From positions 806,001 to 870,000 of the forward strand of contig NZ_CP041743.1 of assembly GCF_007556815.1 (NCBI RefSeq): a stretch of 64,000 bases of DNA, given 5' to 3'. The number at the start of each line of letters is the position of its first letter. Positions within the stretch are counted from its first letter, which is position 1. Shown in pieces: positions 8,673-17,193 of this stretch. The notes beneath the pieces are model-generated. The model worked only from the letters and a program-made list of their open reading frames with translations, was not told the DNA's origin and ran no database searches. Position numbers and translations under genes: made by a program. This stretch comes from Paraburkholderia megapolitana (lineage in GTDB: Bacteria > Pseudomonadota > Gammaproteobacteria > Burkholderiales > Burkholderiaceae).

Positions 8673-9240
8673 TCAAACGCCTCTGAAAGAATTAATTCCG
8701 GGCAGTCCTACTCACCATCCGAGACATGTCCGGAATGCTGGATCGGCATTCCGGACATGTCTCGCTGAATTTCGATGCATACTGGATATACGGGTCACCA
8801 AGCGAAAAACTGAAACCTCCGCGGGTCTGACTCCCGCGGGCTGACGATTCAATCGAAACCATTTCTGATCGACAGAACTGCCTGCACGCTTCCCTATTTC
8901 AAAGCGAAATTTGCAATCTTTAGGCTGCTAAGCAATTCAGTCAAAAATGAATATCGATATGAATGTCTGGAATAAGCAAGATAAGCCTCAACCCGCTCCC
9001 AGCACAACTCAAAAATCGTGAATGCTGCGCTCCATATTCCTGATAGCCGTGTAATGGAACACAACACGCGAACTCACGTTAGGCGTGCGAACGCGCTCGA
9101 CATGCCGAGCGCGACACCGCAGCGCGTCGTTCGATCAAGGTTGTGATTTGTGTCGAGGCCGGTGTGGGCCACCGGGAAGGGCTGTTATCGCGTCAACATC
9201 GTTCCGGAGCGACCGACGCGCTTCGGCTGCGCGAGTTGCT
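8673..9240. other. Intergenic spacer without a supported gene, contains GST-operon promoter region
   Basis: 568 nt between the GST start and the C-S lyase stop. Short ORFs here have no credible RBS or protein similarity I can recognise. The stretch is more AT-rich around 8870-9010 and holds the perfect inverted repeat listed separately. It must contain the promoter of the minus-strand GST operon. Confidence 0.6.
8721..8763. promoter_or_regulatory. Perfect inverted repeat, 18-bp arms with 7-nt loop, upstream of the GST operon
   Basis: The left arm GAGACATGTCCGGAATGC (8721-8738) is matched exactly by its reverse complement at 8746-8763, with TGGATCG between. It lies 49-91 nt upstream of the GST start codon and has no following T-run on either strand. 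A regulator operator or a leader hairpin is therefore likelier than a classical terminator. Its core CATGTCCGGA recurs at 10759-10768, upstream of the thioesterase gene. Confidence 0.7.
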
Positions 9241-10464
9241 TCAGCGACGAAGGGAACGGACCGCCGTGATCATTCGTTCGAGTATCTCGTTGAGGATCGG
9301 CCTCGACGTAGCAAAATTCATACGCGCGAAGTTCATCGCGTCAGGATGAAAAGTCTCGCCAGCGCTGAAACCGATTCGTGCCTGCTTCAAAAAGAAACTG
9401 GAAGCGGACCCGTCAAGGTTCAGATCGCTGCAATCCATCCATAACAGGTAGGTCGCTTCTGGCACGTGAAAACGGATCTCCGGAATTTCATCGCGCAGAA
9501 TTCCCGCCACGTAGTCGCGCATGGTCAGCAGATGCACCCGTACGGCATCGAGCCATGCTTGACCGTCCGTCCAGGCGGCGACCGTCGCATCGATGCCAAC
9601 GTTGTTGACGGACCCCGTGAGCCTGATCGGGATCCGCGCGTGGAAGCGCTGCATTAGCGCCTCCGTACCGAAGTGGACCAGCCCGCAACGCAAGCCGGCA
9701 ATATTGAAGCTCTTCGACGCGGAGTTGAGCGTGATGGCCCGGCTCGCCGCAGCGGGCGACAGCGTGGCGAACGGAAGATGCGTCGCTCCCGGATGGATGA
9801 GGTCTGAATGGATCTCGTCCGACACGACGATCAGGTCGTGCCGTTCAGCAAACGCCGCCACGCGCTCCAGTTCGGCGCGGGTGAAAACGCGTCCCGTGGG
9901 ATTCTGGGGATTGCAGAGGATGAACAGCTTCGTACGTTCATCGACACGGTCTTCCAGCTTCTCGAGATCGAAAACGTAGCCCTCGTCGGTCCATTCCATC
10001 TCGAGTGGAATCAGCTGCCGGCCGGTGACCTCGAGCGCTTCGCGAAACGGCGGATAGTTCGGTACCTGCAGCACCACGCCATCTCCGGGTTCGGAGAACG
10101 CAAGGATCGAAGCATAGGTGGCTTGTACCAGATCGGCAACGACCAGTACCTGAGCGGGATCGACATCCCAGTTGAAGCCATGCTTCATCCGCGCGGCAAA
10201 TGCCGCAGCGACTGCCCGGTCCGCCCTGCGACCATCACGCAGCGGGTATACGTAATCCGATTTTTCGAGGCCATACTGGATAACGCTCTGCACTTCCGGC
10301 GCGACGCGGAAATCCATGTCGGCCACGCACGCCGCGATGACGCCCGCTGGATAAAGATGCCATTTGTAGCTTTGCCGCGCTAGCAGCTCCGGCTGACTCA
10401 GAATGAAGTCGCGGATTTCGCGCGAAGCAGAGGCAACCGTCGATACCGCCGTTTCGTGGATCAA
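9241..10464 (-). CDS. patB: PLP-dependent C-S beta-lyase / cystathionine beta-lyase, PatB-MalY family
   Basis: 407 residues of a fold-type I aminotransferase-like enzyme. Visible motifs are ACVADMDFRVAPEV near the N-terminus, VQVPNYPPFREALEVTGRQL-like substrate loop (seen as LQVPNYPPFREALEV), LCNPQNPTGRVFTRAEL, VSDEIHSDLI, and the PLP lysine in LNSASKSFNIAGLRCG. It would cleave the C-S bond of a cysteine conjugate to give a thiol, pyruvate and ammonia. A patB gene is required for TDA formation in Phaeobacter. Here it sits beside a GST and a glutamate-cysteine ligase, which together make a mercapturate-like route for sulfur insertion plausible. General methionine-pathway cystathionine lyase is the alternative. 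Confidence 0.92.
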   Translation of the reverse strand: MIHETAVSTVASASREIRDFILSQPELLARQSYKWHLYPAGVIAACVADMDFRVAPEVQSVIQYGLEKSDYVYPLRDGRRADRAVAAAFAARMKHGFNWDVDPAQVLVVADLVQATYASILAFSEPGDGVVLQVPNYPPFREALEVTGRQLIPLEMEWTDEGYVFDLEKLEDRVDERTKLFILCNPQNPTGRVFTRAELERVAAFAERHDLIVVSDEIHSDLIHPGATHLPFATLSPAAASRAITLNSASKSFNIAGLRCGLVHFGTEALMQRFHARIPIRLTGSVNNVGIDATVAAWTDGQAWLDAVRVHLLTMRDYVAGILRDEIPEIRFHVPEATYLLWMDCSDLNLDGSASSFFLKQARIGFSAGETFHPDAMNFARMNFATSRPILNEILERMITAVRSLRR

Positions 10465-11004
10465 TTTCTACCTCGCAAGAAATTCGAAGAATGTACTGGG
10501 TGCGGTGGACGCGGTTGCGTCCGATGCATCGCGACGCTCCATCTGGTGTCGTCGCTCCGATATTTTCTGCATCGGTGGTTTGGATTCCAAAGAATCAGCA
10601 TAGCGGAAACCACCATACCTGTGCCGTTAATAGAACTGGAAATTCAAGACCCCTCAAGGAAATTGATAACCCCCCTCAAGTATTGTGACTTGTGCGGTAT
10701 TTGCCTTAGGCCTTAACGTCGATCTGTCTTTGCATGGTTTTAGACTGTATTGGATGTCCATGTCCGGAGCCGTTCCTTGTCCAATGTTCGAGGAAGAGTC
10801 AGATTTGCTCCGAAGGGCGAGACATGGGTTCGATTGACGCCACGTATCCGCTCAGGGAAAGCGCTTCATCGGCTTGACGAACAGTGGCGGCTGTCAGCGG
10901 TTTTTGCGATTCAGGGTCGTTAGCGGTCGGCAGTTGAAATGCAGGTAAAAATCAAGAACATCGGGCTCGTGCCCGTCAATACCCTTTAGTCAGCCGAGAG
11001 ATAA
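10465..11004. other. Divergent intergenic region between C-S lyase and thioesterase genes
   Basis: 540 nt holding promoters for both directions. I see no convincing gene. Noted signals are a second CATGTCCGGA (10759-10768), flanking half-sites ATTGGA (10749-10754) and TCCAAT (10780-10785), and two copies of CCCCTCAAG near 10650-10680. A 16-codon ATG frame (10939-10989) just before the thioesterase lacks an RBS. Confidence 0.55.
10749..10785. promoter_or_regulatory. Candidate operator: CATGTCCGGA core flanked by ATTGGA/TCCAAT
   Basis: The 10-mer CATGTCCGGA at 10759-10768 equals the core of both arms of the long inverted repeat at 8721-8763. It is flanked by an inverted pair ATTGGA (10749) and TCCAAT (10780). 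It lies about 220 nt upstream of the thioesterase start. Shared occurrence in two promoter regions of one cluster suggests one common regulator; no direct evidence. Confidence 0.4.
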
Positions 11005-11421
11005 ATGATGAGCAAATCTTTTCAAACCAATGTCGAGGTCCGTTATCGTGACACCGATTCCATGGGGCATGTGAGCAGTCCCGTTTACTACGACTACATG
11101 CAGTATGCATATCTGGAGTACATGCATAGCATTCTGGAAATTCCGAAGTCGAAGAAACTGCCCCACATCATGGTCAAGACATCCTGTGAATATATTTCCC
11201 AGGCAAAATATGGGGACAAACTTCGAGTGCTTAGCGCCATCACGAAGTACGGCACGAAGAGCTTCGAGATGGAACACGTAATGCATATCGACGACGACAA
11301 GGGCGAAGTCGTCGCAAAGGCAACGTCCGTGCATGTCATGTACGACTACGACAAACACGCCACGTATGCGATACCTGAGGCCTTCAAGCACACCATCCAG
11401 GACTTCCAGGGAGCGCTGTAA
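11005..11421 (+). CDS. Acyl-CoA thioesterase, 4-hydroxybenzoyl-CoA thioesterase (hot-dog) family, TdaD-like
   Basis: 138 residues (ATG at 11005, or 11008 two codons in tandem; GAGAG a few nt upstream serves either). The N-terminal motif VRYRDTDSMGHVSSPVYYDY carries the catalytic Asp of the 4HBT family, followed by the long central helix and VMHIDDDKGEVVAKATSV strand pair. It would hydrolyse an acyl-CoA or aryl-CoA thioester. It is divergent from the C-S lyase and next to LysR regulators. TDA clusters contain a thioesterase (tdaD) of this family, and the context fits that role; substrate is inferred. Confidence 0.88.
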   Translation: MMSKSFQTNVEVRYRDTDSMGHVSSPVYYDYMQYAYLEYMHSILEIPKSKKLPHIMVKTSCEYISQAKYGDKLRVLSAITKYGTKSFEMEHVMHIDDDKGEVVAKATSVHVMYDYDKHATYAIPEAFKHTIQDFQGAL

Positions 11422-11628
11422 GCAAAACCGGACACGGGCCAGAACCTGTGCGTTGTGTCCGGGCGTACGCGCCATCGATGCGCCGATAGATCGGGACGAT
11501 TTTCGTGGAGCCGGCAAAAGCGGATCTGCCGCCGCAAGGATCGCGGCGCAAATAGCTCAGTCAGGGAGGAAGCACGCCATTCCTGTCGGTCTCGACGAAT
11601 TCAAAGCATTCGAATTGCGCCGCTACCG

Positions 11629-12576
11629 TCAAGCCGTCACGAGAATATCGTCCCGCGTGAGCGCGTGCCGCCGCACGACGTAACTGAACGACCGTTCACC
11701 ACTCATCCCCGCATGGAGTATTGAATTCACCACACCCAAAGCCGGGCTCTGCATACGATTCGCGGAATGCGCGAATAAAACGCGCACGGACTTCTGCGCT
11801 TCGCACAGCAGATCGACCTCGCTGCAGCGTTGCGCTTCGTGCGCGGTTTCGGCGTGCAGAAGTCCAATTCCGAGCCCCGCTGCAAGCAGCGTCCGCGTCA
11901 CACTTTCACGATCGACGTGCGTGATTCGCCTGGGGCGAAAGCCGTGTGCCCGGAACAGACCCTCCGCCACCTGTCCGCTGCAGAACGAGGCAGACGAGAT
12001 GATCCATGGCATCTCACCCAGTGTTCGCCAGTCCGGTGGCTGTGAAGTCGTGAAGAGCCCGCGCCGCGCCGCCACGTAGATGTCGAAGCGCGATACCTCG
12101 AAGGTCACCAGATCTGCATCAGGTTCGCCAGTCTCGTGATAAAAGCCGGCGTCGAGATCGCCATTGCGGATGCTGTTCAATATGTCGAGCGAAGTCCCGT
12201 GGCGCAGTGTGACTTCCAGCTCGGGGAAGCGTTCGAAAAGCGTCCGGAGCAGCCGACCGATGGCGTCGGAGTTCGAACTCGCTTCTGCCCCGAGGCGCAG
12301 CTTTCCCGTGAGACGTCCTTTGATGCGCGCGGCCTCCTCGGTCAGGTCTCGATGCGTGTCGAGCGCCCGCTCCGCCTTGACGAGGATCCGCTGGCCGTCG
12401 TTGGTCAGCGTCATGCCTCGCGCAGTGCGCTCGAACAGCGTAATGCCCAACGTGTCCTCGATCGCCTTCACATGAGCGCTGACTGCGGGTTGGCTTAGAC
12501 ACCGGCGTTTCGACGCGCGCGTGATGCTGCCCTCGCGAGCGACGGCAACGAAAGTTTTCAGTTGATGGATTTCCAT
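11629..12576 (-). CDS. LysR-family transcriptional regulator (paralogue 1; TdaA-like position)
   Basis: 315 residues. ATG 12576 is chosen because the protein then begins MEIHQLKTFVAVAREGSITRA, the normal LysR start, with AAAGGGA 6 nt upstream. The winged HTH shows LSQPAVSAHVKAIEDTLGITL, then a substrate-binding domain with DAGFYHETGEPDADLV and RITHVDRESVTRTLLAAGLG. The C-terminal tail (after about residue 292) is longer than in its paralogue at 14257. It is convergent with the thioesterase gene. LysR proteins normally sense a pathway metabolite and control a nearby promoter; TdaA, the activator of TDA synthesis, is also a LysR. Likely regulator of this cluster. Confidence 0.92.
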   Translation of the reverse strand: MEIHQLKTFVAVAREGSITRASKRRCLSQPAVSAHVKAIEDTLGITLFERTARGMTLTNDGQRILVKAERALDTHRDLTEEAARIKGRLTGKLRLGAEASSNSDAIGRLLRTLFERFPELEVTLRHGTSLDILNSIRNGDLDAGFYHETGEPDADLVTFEVSRFDIYVAARRGLFTTSQPPDWRTLGEMPWIISSASFCSGQVAEGLFRAHGFRPRRITHVDRESVTRTLLAAGLGIGLLHAETAHEAQRCSEVDLLCEAQKSVRVLFAHSANRMQSPALGVVNSILHAGMSGERSFSYVVRRHALTRDDILVTA

Positions 12577-12755
12577 ACTAATCCCTTTCAAACCGCGCGA
12601 AGAATAACTGATCCGCCCCAACTTACGAAAACAGCCAGCCGCTGTCATAGGAACAAATACTATATTGCCAAATCTGGATTATGGAAGACGCTTTGTTTGC
12701 ACTTAATTCATGCGTTTGACGCTATATCAAGTTTAAAATGTGCTACCGTTCGCGC

Positions 12756-13652
12756 ATGTCGATTCCCGATCTCAATCTACTTGTCACTTTGGACGTGCTG
12801 CTTACGGAAGGTAGTGTTACCCGTGCGGCCGAACGATTACGGCTCAGCCCATCGGCGATGAGCCGCGCACTTACGCGTCTACGCGAAACGACCGGTGACC
12901 CGCTGCTGGTCCGGGCCGGACAGGGTCTCGTGCCCACCCCCCGCGCGGTGGAACTGCGCGAGCGGGTCAGCCAGCTCGTCCAGGACGGCCAGGCGGTTCT
13001 GCGCCCCACTGAGAAGCTCGATCTCAAGCGCCTGGTGCGCACCTTTTCGATGCGCGCCAGCGACGGGTTCGTCGAAAATTTCGGCTCGGAGCTCATCGCC
13101 CGTGTCGCCGATCAGGCGCCCGGCGTGCGTTTGCGGTTCGCCCAGAAAGTCGACAAGGACAGCACGCCGCTTCGCGACGGCAGCATCGACCTGGAAACCG
13201 GCGTCGTGAGCAAGATAACCGGCCCTGAGGTCCGCGTGCAGGCCTTGTTCCGCGACCGGTTCATTGGCGTGGTGCGAGCAGGGCACGCCCTGAGCGAGGG
13301 CGAGATTACCCCCGAGCGCTATGCCGCGGGCAGGCATATCCTGGTCTCGCGGCGCGGCGCGGACAGGGGGATCATGGATGACGCTCTGGAGCTGCTCGGA
13401 CTGGAACGAGAGGTCGTCACGATCGTCGGCGGCTTTTCGACCGCGCTCGCACTGGTGCGGGGCTCCGAACTTATCGTCAGTGTTCCCGAGCGGACCACCG
13501 GCAATATGCGCGCCGGCTTGTATAGCTTCCCTCTGCCGTTTGCAGCGCCAGAGATCACTGTTTCGTTGCTTTGGCACCCGCGGCTGGATGCCGATCCAGC
13601 GCATAGCTGGCTGCGCAGCCAGGTTCGCGAGATCTGCGCAGTGACTCGTTAA
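12756..13652 (+). CDS. LysR-family transcriptional regulator
   Basis: 298 residues from ATG 12756 (MSIPDLNLLVTLDVLLTEGS), preferred over ATG 12738 because LysR proteins of this NodD-like branch begin with this DLNLL segment; neither start has a strong RBS. HTH: RLRLSPSAMSRALTRLRETT followed by GDPLLVRAGQGLVPTPRA. The effector domain contains DGSIDLETGVV and ERYAAGRHILVSRRGADRG. It is not closely related to the two LysR paralogues on either side (11629 and 14257). It is divergent from the first with a 179-nt promoter region between them. Target unknown. Confidence 0.9.
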   Translation: MSIPDLNLLVTLDVLLTEGSVTRAAERLRLSPSAMSRALTRLRETTGDPLLVRAGQGLVPTPRAVELRERVSQLVQDGQAVLRPTEKLDLKRLVRTFSMRASDGFVENFGSELIARVADQAPGVRLRFAQKVDKDSTPLRDGSIDLETGVVSKITGPEVRVQALFRDRFIGVVRAGHALSEGEITPERYAAGRHILVSRRGADRGIMDDALELLGLEREVVTIVGGFSTALALVRGSELIVSVPERTTGNMRAGLYSFPLPFAAPEITVSLLWHPRLDADPAHSWLRSQVREICAVTR

Positions 13653-14256
13653 GCGGCTTGGGTTTTTGATGCGCAATGCATCATCGAGATCTATACAGAC
13701 CCCTCGGCAGATCCTCCAGAAAACCCTTCCGGAATCCAGGACAAGCATTTCGCGCATCTCGCGTCTGGTGCAGATCGGGTTGTCGAGTGTTTATATAGAA
13801 TATCTATGCGTCTTGAGTAAAAAGCTGAAATATTCTCACAGACACCTTTATTATTTGAGCGCGCGTGCTGAATTAATTATAATCAGCCACGGTCGGGGTC
13901 ACCGGGTTACGATAATAACCATATCTCCTTCAAGATTAATTCGCAAAATGAAAAGATCATCAGAGCCGGAGTGAAGCGATCATGAGGCGATGAGAGGAGC
14001 GGGGCAATGCAGGACAGGATAGACCGGGGCTGCGGGATCGTGGTTGGCTCGAGCCGTTCAGCCAGCGCGCCCGCTTTCTCTTGCGCCGTGGCGTCAACGA
14101 TCGCCGGTTCGAATCCTGCAGGCGTGGTCGACCTTGTTACGACGGGCGCCGCGGGCGCCGCACGTGTTCCGATGCCATTGAATTTTTATGGCGATGCATT
14201 CTCGACTTGCGTTGATCACGTCAGGCAAACCCTCTTGAATCATGGAAGGGATTGGC
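13653..14256. other. Intergenic region, AT-rich in the middle, no supported gene
   Basis: About 600 nt between two co-oriented LysR genes. Roughly 13780-13970 is clearly more AT-rich than the coding DNA around it. A 97-codon frame starting at 14007 runs into the next LysR start and shows no family signature. GGTTCGAATCC near 14095 looks like a tRNA T-loop but has no tRNA around it. Confidence 0.5.
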
Positions 14257-15138
14257 ATGGAAATTCATCAACTGAAGACTTTCGTTGCCGTCGCGCGTGA
14301 GGGCAGCATTACGCGCGCATCGGAACGGTTGTGTCTGAGTCAACCCGCGGTCAGCGCTCATGTAAAGGCGATGGAGGACATGCTCGGCATCACTCTGTTC
14401 GAGCGCACTGCGCGCGGCATGAGCTTGACCGGCGACGGCCAGCGGATTCTCATCAAGGCAGAGCACACGCTCGACACCCATCGCGACCTGATCGACGAGG
14501 CCACGCGGCTCAAGGGACATCTCGCCGGGAGGCTTCGTCTCGGGGCAGGAGGCCGATCGAGTGCCGCGTCGATTGGCCGGTTGCTCTGGGAACTCTCGGA
14601 GCACCATCCCGACGTGGAAGTCACAATCCAGCATGGCACATCGCTCGATACGCTGAATGGCATCCTCCACGGTGAACTGGACGCCGGTTTCTATAACGAG
14701 GCAACCGAGCCCGACGTCGATCTGGCAACCATCGAAGTATCGCGCTTCGGTATCGATCTCGCGGCACCCGTCGGGTTGATCGACCCTTCGCAACCGGTGA
14801 ACTGGCAGGCACTCGGTGAATATCCGTGGATCTTCCCGACCACCAGCCTCTGTTGCGGACAGGTTGCCGAGAATCTGTTCAGGACGCACGGTTTCCGTCC
14901 CAGGCGGATCATGAGCATCGACCGCGAAAGCGTGACGCGCACACTGCTTGCCGGCGGAATCGGAGTTGGACTTCTGCATGCAGACACGGCAAGGGAGGCT
15001 CAACTGTGCGGAGATGTCGATATCGTTTGCGAGGCACAGAAGACCGTTCGCGTCATGTTTGCACATCTCGCGTCCCGGGGACAGGATCCTCTATTGAAAG
15101 CGGTGGGTTCGATACTCCGTAGTGGCCCGGTCTGGTGA
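14257..15138 (+). CDS. LysR-family transcriptional regulator (paralogue 2)
   Basis: 293 residues. ATG 14257 (MEIHQLKTFVAVAREGSITR) is chosen over ATG 14242: GGAAGGGAT precedes it at 5 nt and the start then matches the paralogue exactly. Nearly the whole N-terminal HTH (LSQPAVSAHVKAMEDMLGIT) and several effector-domain stretches (HGFRPRRIMSIDRESVTRTL, VGLLHADTAREAQLC) are shared with the LysR at 11629-12576, so the two arose by duplication. Differences concentrate in the ligand-pocket region, which suggests divergence in effector. It points towards the transporter/Rieske oxygenase genes downstream. Confidence 0.93.
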   Translation: MEIHQLKTFVAVAREGSITRASERLCLSQPAVSAHVKAMEDMLGITLFERTARGMSLTGDGQRILIKAEHTLDTHRDLIDEATRLKGHLAGRLRLGAGGRSSAASIGRLLWELSEHHPDVEVTIQHGTSLDTLNGILHGELDAGFYNEATEPDVDLATIEVSRFGIDLAAPVGLIDPSQPVNWQALGEYPWIFPTTSLCCGQVAENLFRTHGFRPRRIMSIDRESVTRTLLAGGIGVGLLHADTAREAQLCGDVDIVCEAQKTVRVMFAHLASRGQDPLLKAVGSILRSGPVW

Positions 15139-15682
15139 CATTTAGTCGCAGGTATCGGACTGACACATCGCATCCGTAAGCATCAGTTCGATCTCACCAC
15201 TGCTCTCTCGACGAGACTGCGTCGCCGGTACCCGGTCGTGCTTCACGCGCCGACAATCAGCCGCGCACAGCGGGCAGGCGCGGTGACGTTGCGAGATCCA
15301 TGAAGAACAACGCAAGGCACATCTCGAATGAGCGGCGATTGACCATTGGCATGACTAAATTATTCCTGACGACCAGAACCCGGGATGGCGTCAGACTCAT
15401 GAATAAAGTGCAAATGAGGCGCCTTCCGCTCTGCTGGACAACACGCTACTCTCCTAGAAGCCATATTTCCGGAGTCGTGAACGTGGAACGCGAAGACTGG
15501 AACAAGCACCCGTAACGCCTCGACGCCAGAGGCGCCGCCCGTAGGTGTAGCTACCGCGTGTGATGCCACGCTCCCCGGGCAATGCCCGGGACCGGACCTC
15601 GCCATATCTCTTTCTTGCGACGGTTTGATCGCTGCTGGTTGCATCACATTTATGTCGAAACACGCAATCGCAGGATGCAATC
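15139..15682. other. Intergenic region upstream of MFS/Rieske genes, no supported gene
   Basis: 544 nt with only short frames without RBS or recognisable protein features. It contains a GC-rich hairpin (15574-15590) and presumably the promoter for the transporter gene. Confidence 0.5.
15574..15590. terminator. GC-rich hairpin CCCGGGC-AAT-GCCCGGG
   Basis: Perfect 7-bp arms around a 3-nt loop, about 430 nt after the LysR stop and 90 nt before the MFS start. There is no strong T-run, so a terminator role is only possible. Confidence 0.35.
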
Positions 15683-17104
15683 TTGTCTACTCTCCAGACA
15701 CGCACACGTTTCTCCGAGCCGCATTCGAAATCGAGGCTCGTCAAGGACATCGCACCCATCCTCGATCACGGCCGGTGGACCGGCTACCAGAAGCTGGTGT
15801 TGCTGCTGGTTTCGCTGGTAGCGATGCTCGACGGACTGGACTCGAGAGTGCTCGCGCTCTCTCTACCGTCGATCGTCCGTGAATGGGGCGTGGCCCGATC
15901 CGCCTTCGTGCCGATCTTCGCTGGCAGCTTCATCGCAATGGCGCTCGGTGCGCTGGTCGGTGGTGTAGCAGGTGACCGGATCGGCCGGCGCTGGACGTTG
16001 ATCGGATCGGTAACTGCGTTTGGCGCGACGACTCTGGCAGGCGCCTATGCCCATGATCTTTGGAGCCTGAGCGTCTGGCGGATCCTGGCGTCCGCTGGCC
16101 TCGGCGCGGCGATGCCCAACATCACAACGCTCCTTGCCGAGTACACGCCGATCAAGCGGCGCAGTGTCGCACTCAGCGTCTGCATCAGCGCGCTGATCGT
16201 CGGCAAGGTTGGTGCCGGACTGCTGGGTGCCCGCCTGCTCCCGCACGCCGGCTGGCGCGCATTGTTCGTAGCCTCAGGCTTGTTGCCACTCGCTCTCGCG
16301 GCCGTGCTGTGGGTGATCCTGCCTGAATCGCTGCGCTTCCTGGCCGCACGGAAGCCGGACAGCGCTACGGCGAGGCGCCTGTTACGCAGGCTGGGCCACA
16401 CGTTGGTCCCGGGAGCCCGTCTCGTCGACAACGGCCCGCTGGTCACCGCCGTCCCGCGCGCATCGATCCGCTCTCTCGTGAGCGGCGAATACGGCCGCGA
16501 CACCCTGTGGCTGTCGCTCTCCTTCTTTGCCATCTTCCTGTCGACCTACACGGTTTCCACCTGGTTGCCGTCCCTGCTGACCGACGCCGGCTATAGCCTA
16601 GCGATGGCAAGCGCCAGTACATCGGTGTTCGGACTCGGCGGCCTGATCTGCGGTATCGGCGGAGCGTGGACTTTTTCGCGGCTCGGCTCGAGGGTGCCGT
16701 TGATGACTCTGGCGATCGGCGCCGCTGTCACGACGCTCGCGCTGTCGACGGTTTCTTTCGCGCCGGAGGGCGGCACCAGGTGGGCCAGCACCTTGGGCAT
16801 CTTCCTGGTCGGTGCCATTCCAGGGGTGCAGGTTGCGATCTTCGTACTGGCCGCGGAGATGTTTCCCACCACCGTGCGCGCCACGGGCGTGGGCGTGGCG
16901 ACCGCCTTCGGGCGCCTGGGTGCGGTATTCAGCGCGTTCGTCGGCCCGCCGCTCCTTGCCGTCGGCGCGCACGCCTATTTCGGCTTTCTCACCGCGACCA
17001 TGACGGTTGCCGCACTGTCGCTGGCGTTGATTCGTCGTCACGTGGCGCGCGGCTTCGTCGCGCGGCAGCAGCAGCCGATCGACGCATCACCCGCCGGAGG
17101 TTGA
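15683..17104 (+). CDS. MFS transporter, aromatic acid:H+ symporter (AAHS)-like
   Basis: 473 residues with 12 predicted membrane helices in two six-helix halves. The TTG start at 15683 has AGGA 7 nt upstream; the first in-frame ATG would cut into helix 1. Hallmarks: MLDGLDSRVLALSLPSIV in TM1 (the D-G-x-D of AAHS carriers), GDRIGRRWTLIGS in loop 2-3, PESLRFLAARKP in the centre, and AEMFPTTVRATGVGVATAFG near TM10-11. It likely imports an aromatic carboxylate for the Rieske system encoded next, 89 nt downstream, or exports a related acid. It follows three LysR regulators, one of which may control it. Confidence 0.9.
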   Translation: MSTLQTRTRFSEPHSKSRLVKDIAPILDHGRWTGYQKLVLLLVSLVAMLDGLDSRVLALSLPSIVREWGVARSAFVPIFAGSFIAMALGALVGGVAGDRIGRRWTLIGSVTAFGATTLAGAYAHDLWSLSVWRILASAGLGAAMPNITTLLAEYTPIKRRSVALSVCISALIVGKVGAGLLGARLLPHAGWRALFVASGLLPLALAAVLWVILPESLRFLAARKPDSATARRLLRRLGHTLVPGARLVDNGPLVTAVPRASIRSLVSGEYGRDTLWLSLSFFAIFLSTYTVSTWLPSLLTDAGYSLAMASASTSVFGLGGLICGIGGAWTFSRLGSRVPLMTLAIGAAVTTLALSTVSFAPEGGTRWASTLGIFLVGAIPGVQVAIFVLAAEMFPTTVRATGVGVATAFGRLGAVFSAFVGPPLLAVGAHAYFGFLTATMTVAALSLALIRRHVARGFVARQQQPIDASPAGG

Positions 17105-17193
17105 ACGGTGTCTTAACGCCCGAAGCCGTCCGTAGAGAGGGCAAGTCAAGCAAGCTTGCCTGCAGGCAAAACGCGAGGCATGTGGGAGACCCG

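Noticed and set aside
10939..10989. 16-codon ATG frame just before the thioesterase, possible leader peptide
   Set aside because: No Shine-Dalgarno site and no structure change with the next gene visible; unlike the leader before the ABC-F gene.
14090..14105. GGTTCGAATCC sequence like a tRNA T-loop or a tRNA-derived att site
   Set aside because: No matching acceptor stem, anticodon arm or second copy in the surrounding sequence, and no integrase gene nearby.
16666..17193. Long 5' extension of the ferredoxin-reductase frame
   Set aside because: It overlaps the transporter gene and is Arg-rich; ATG 17194 has a good RBS and gives the normal family length.
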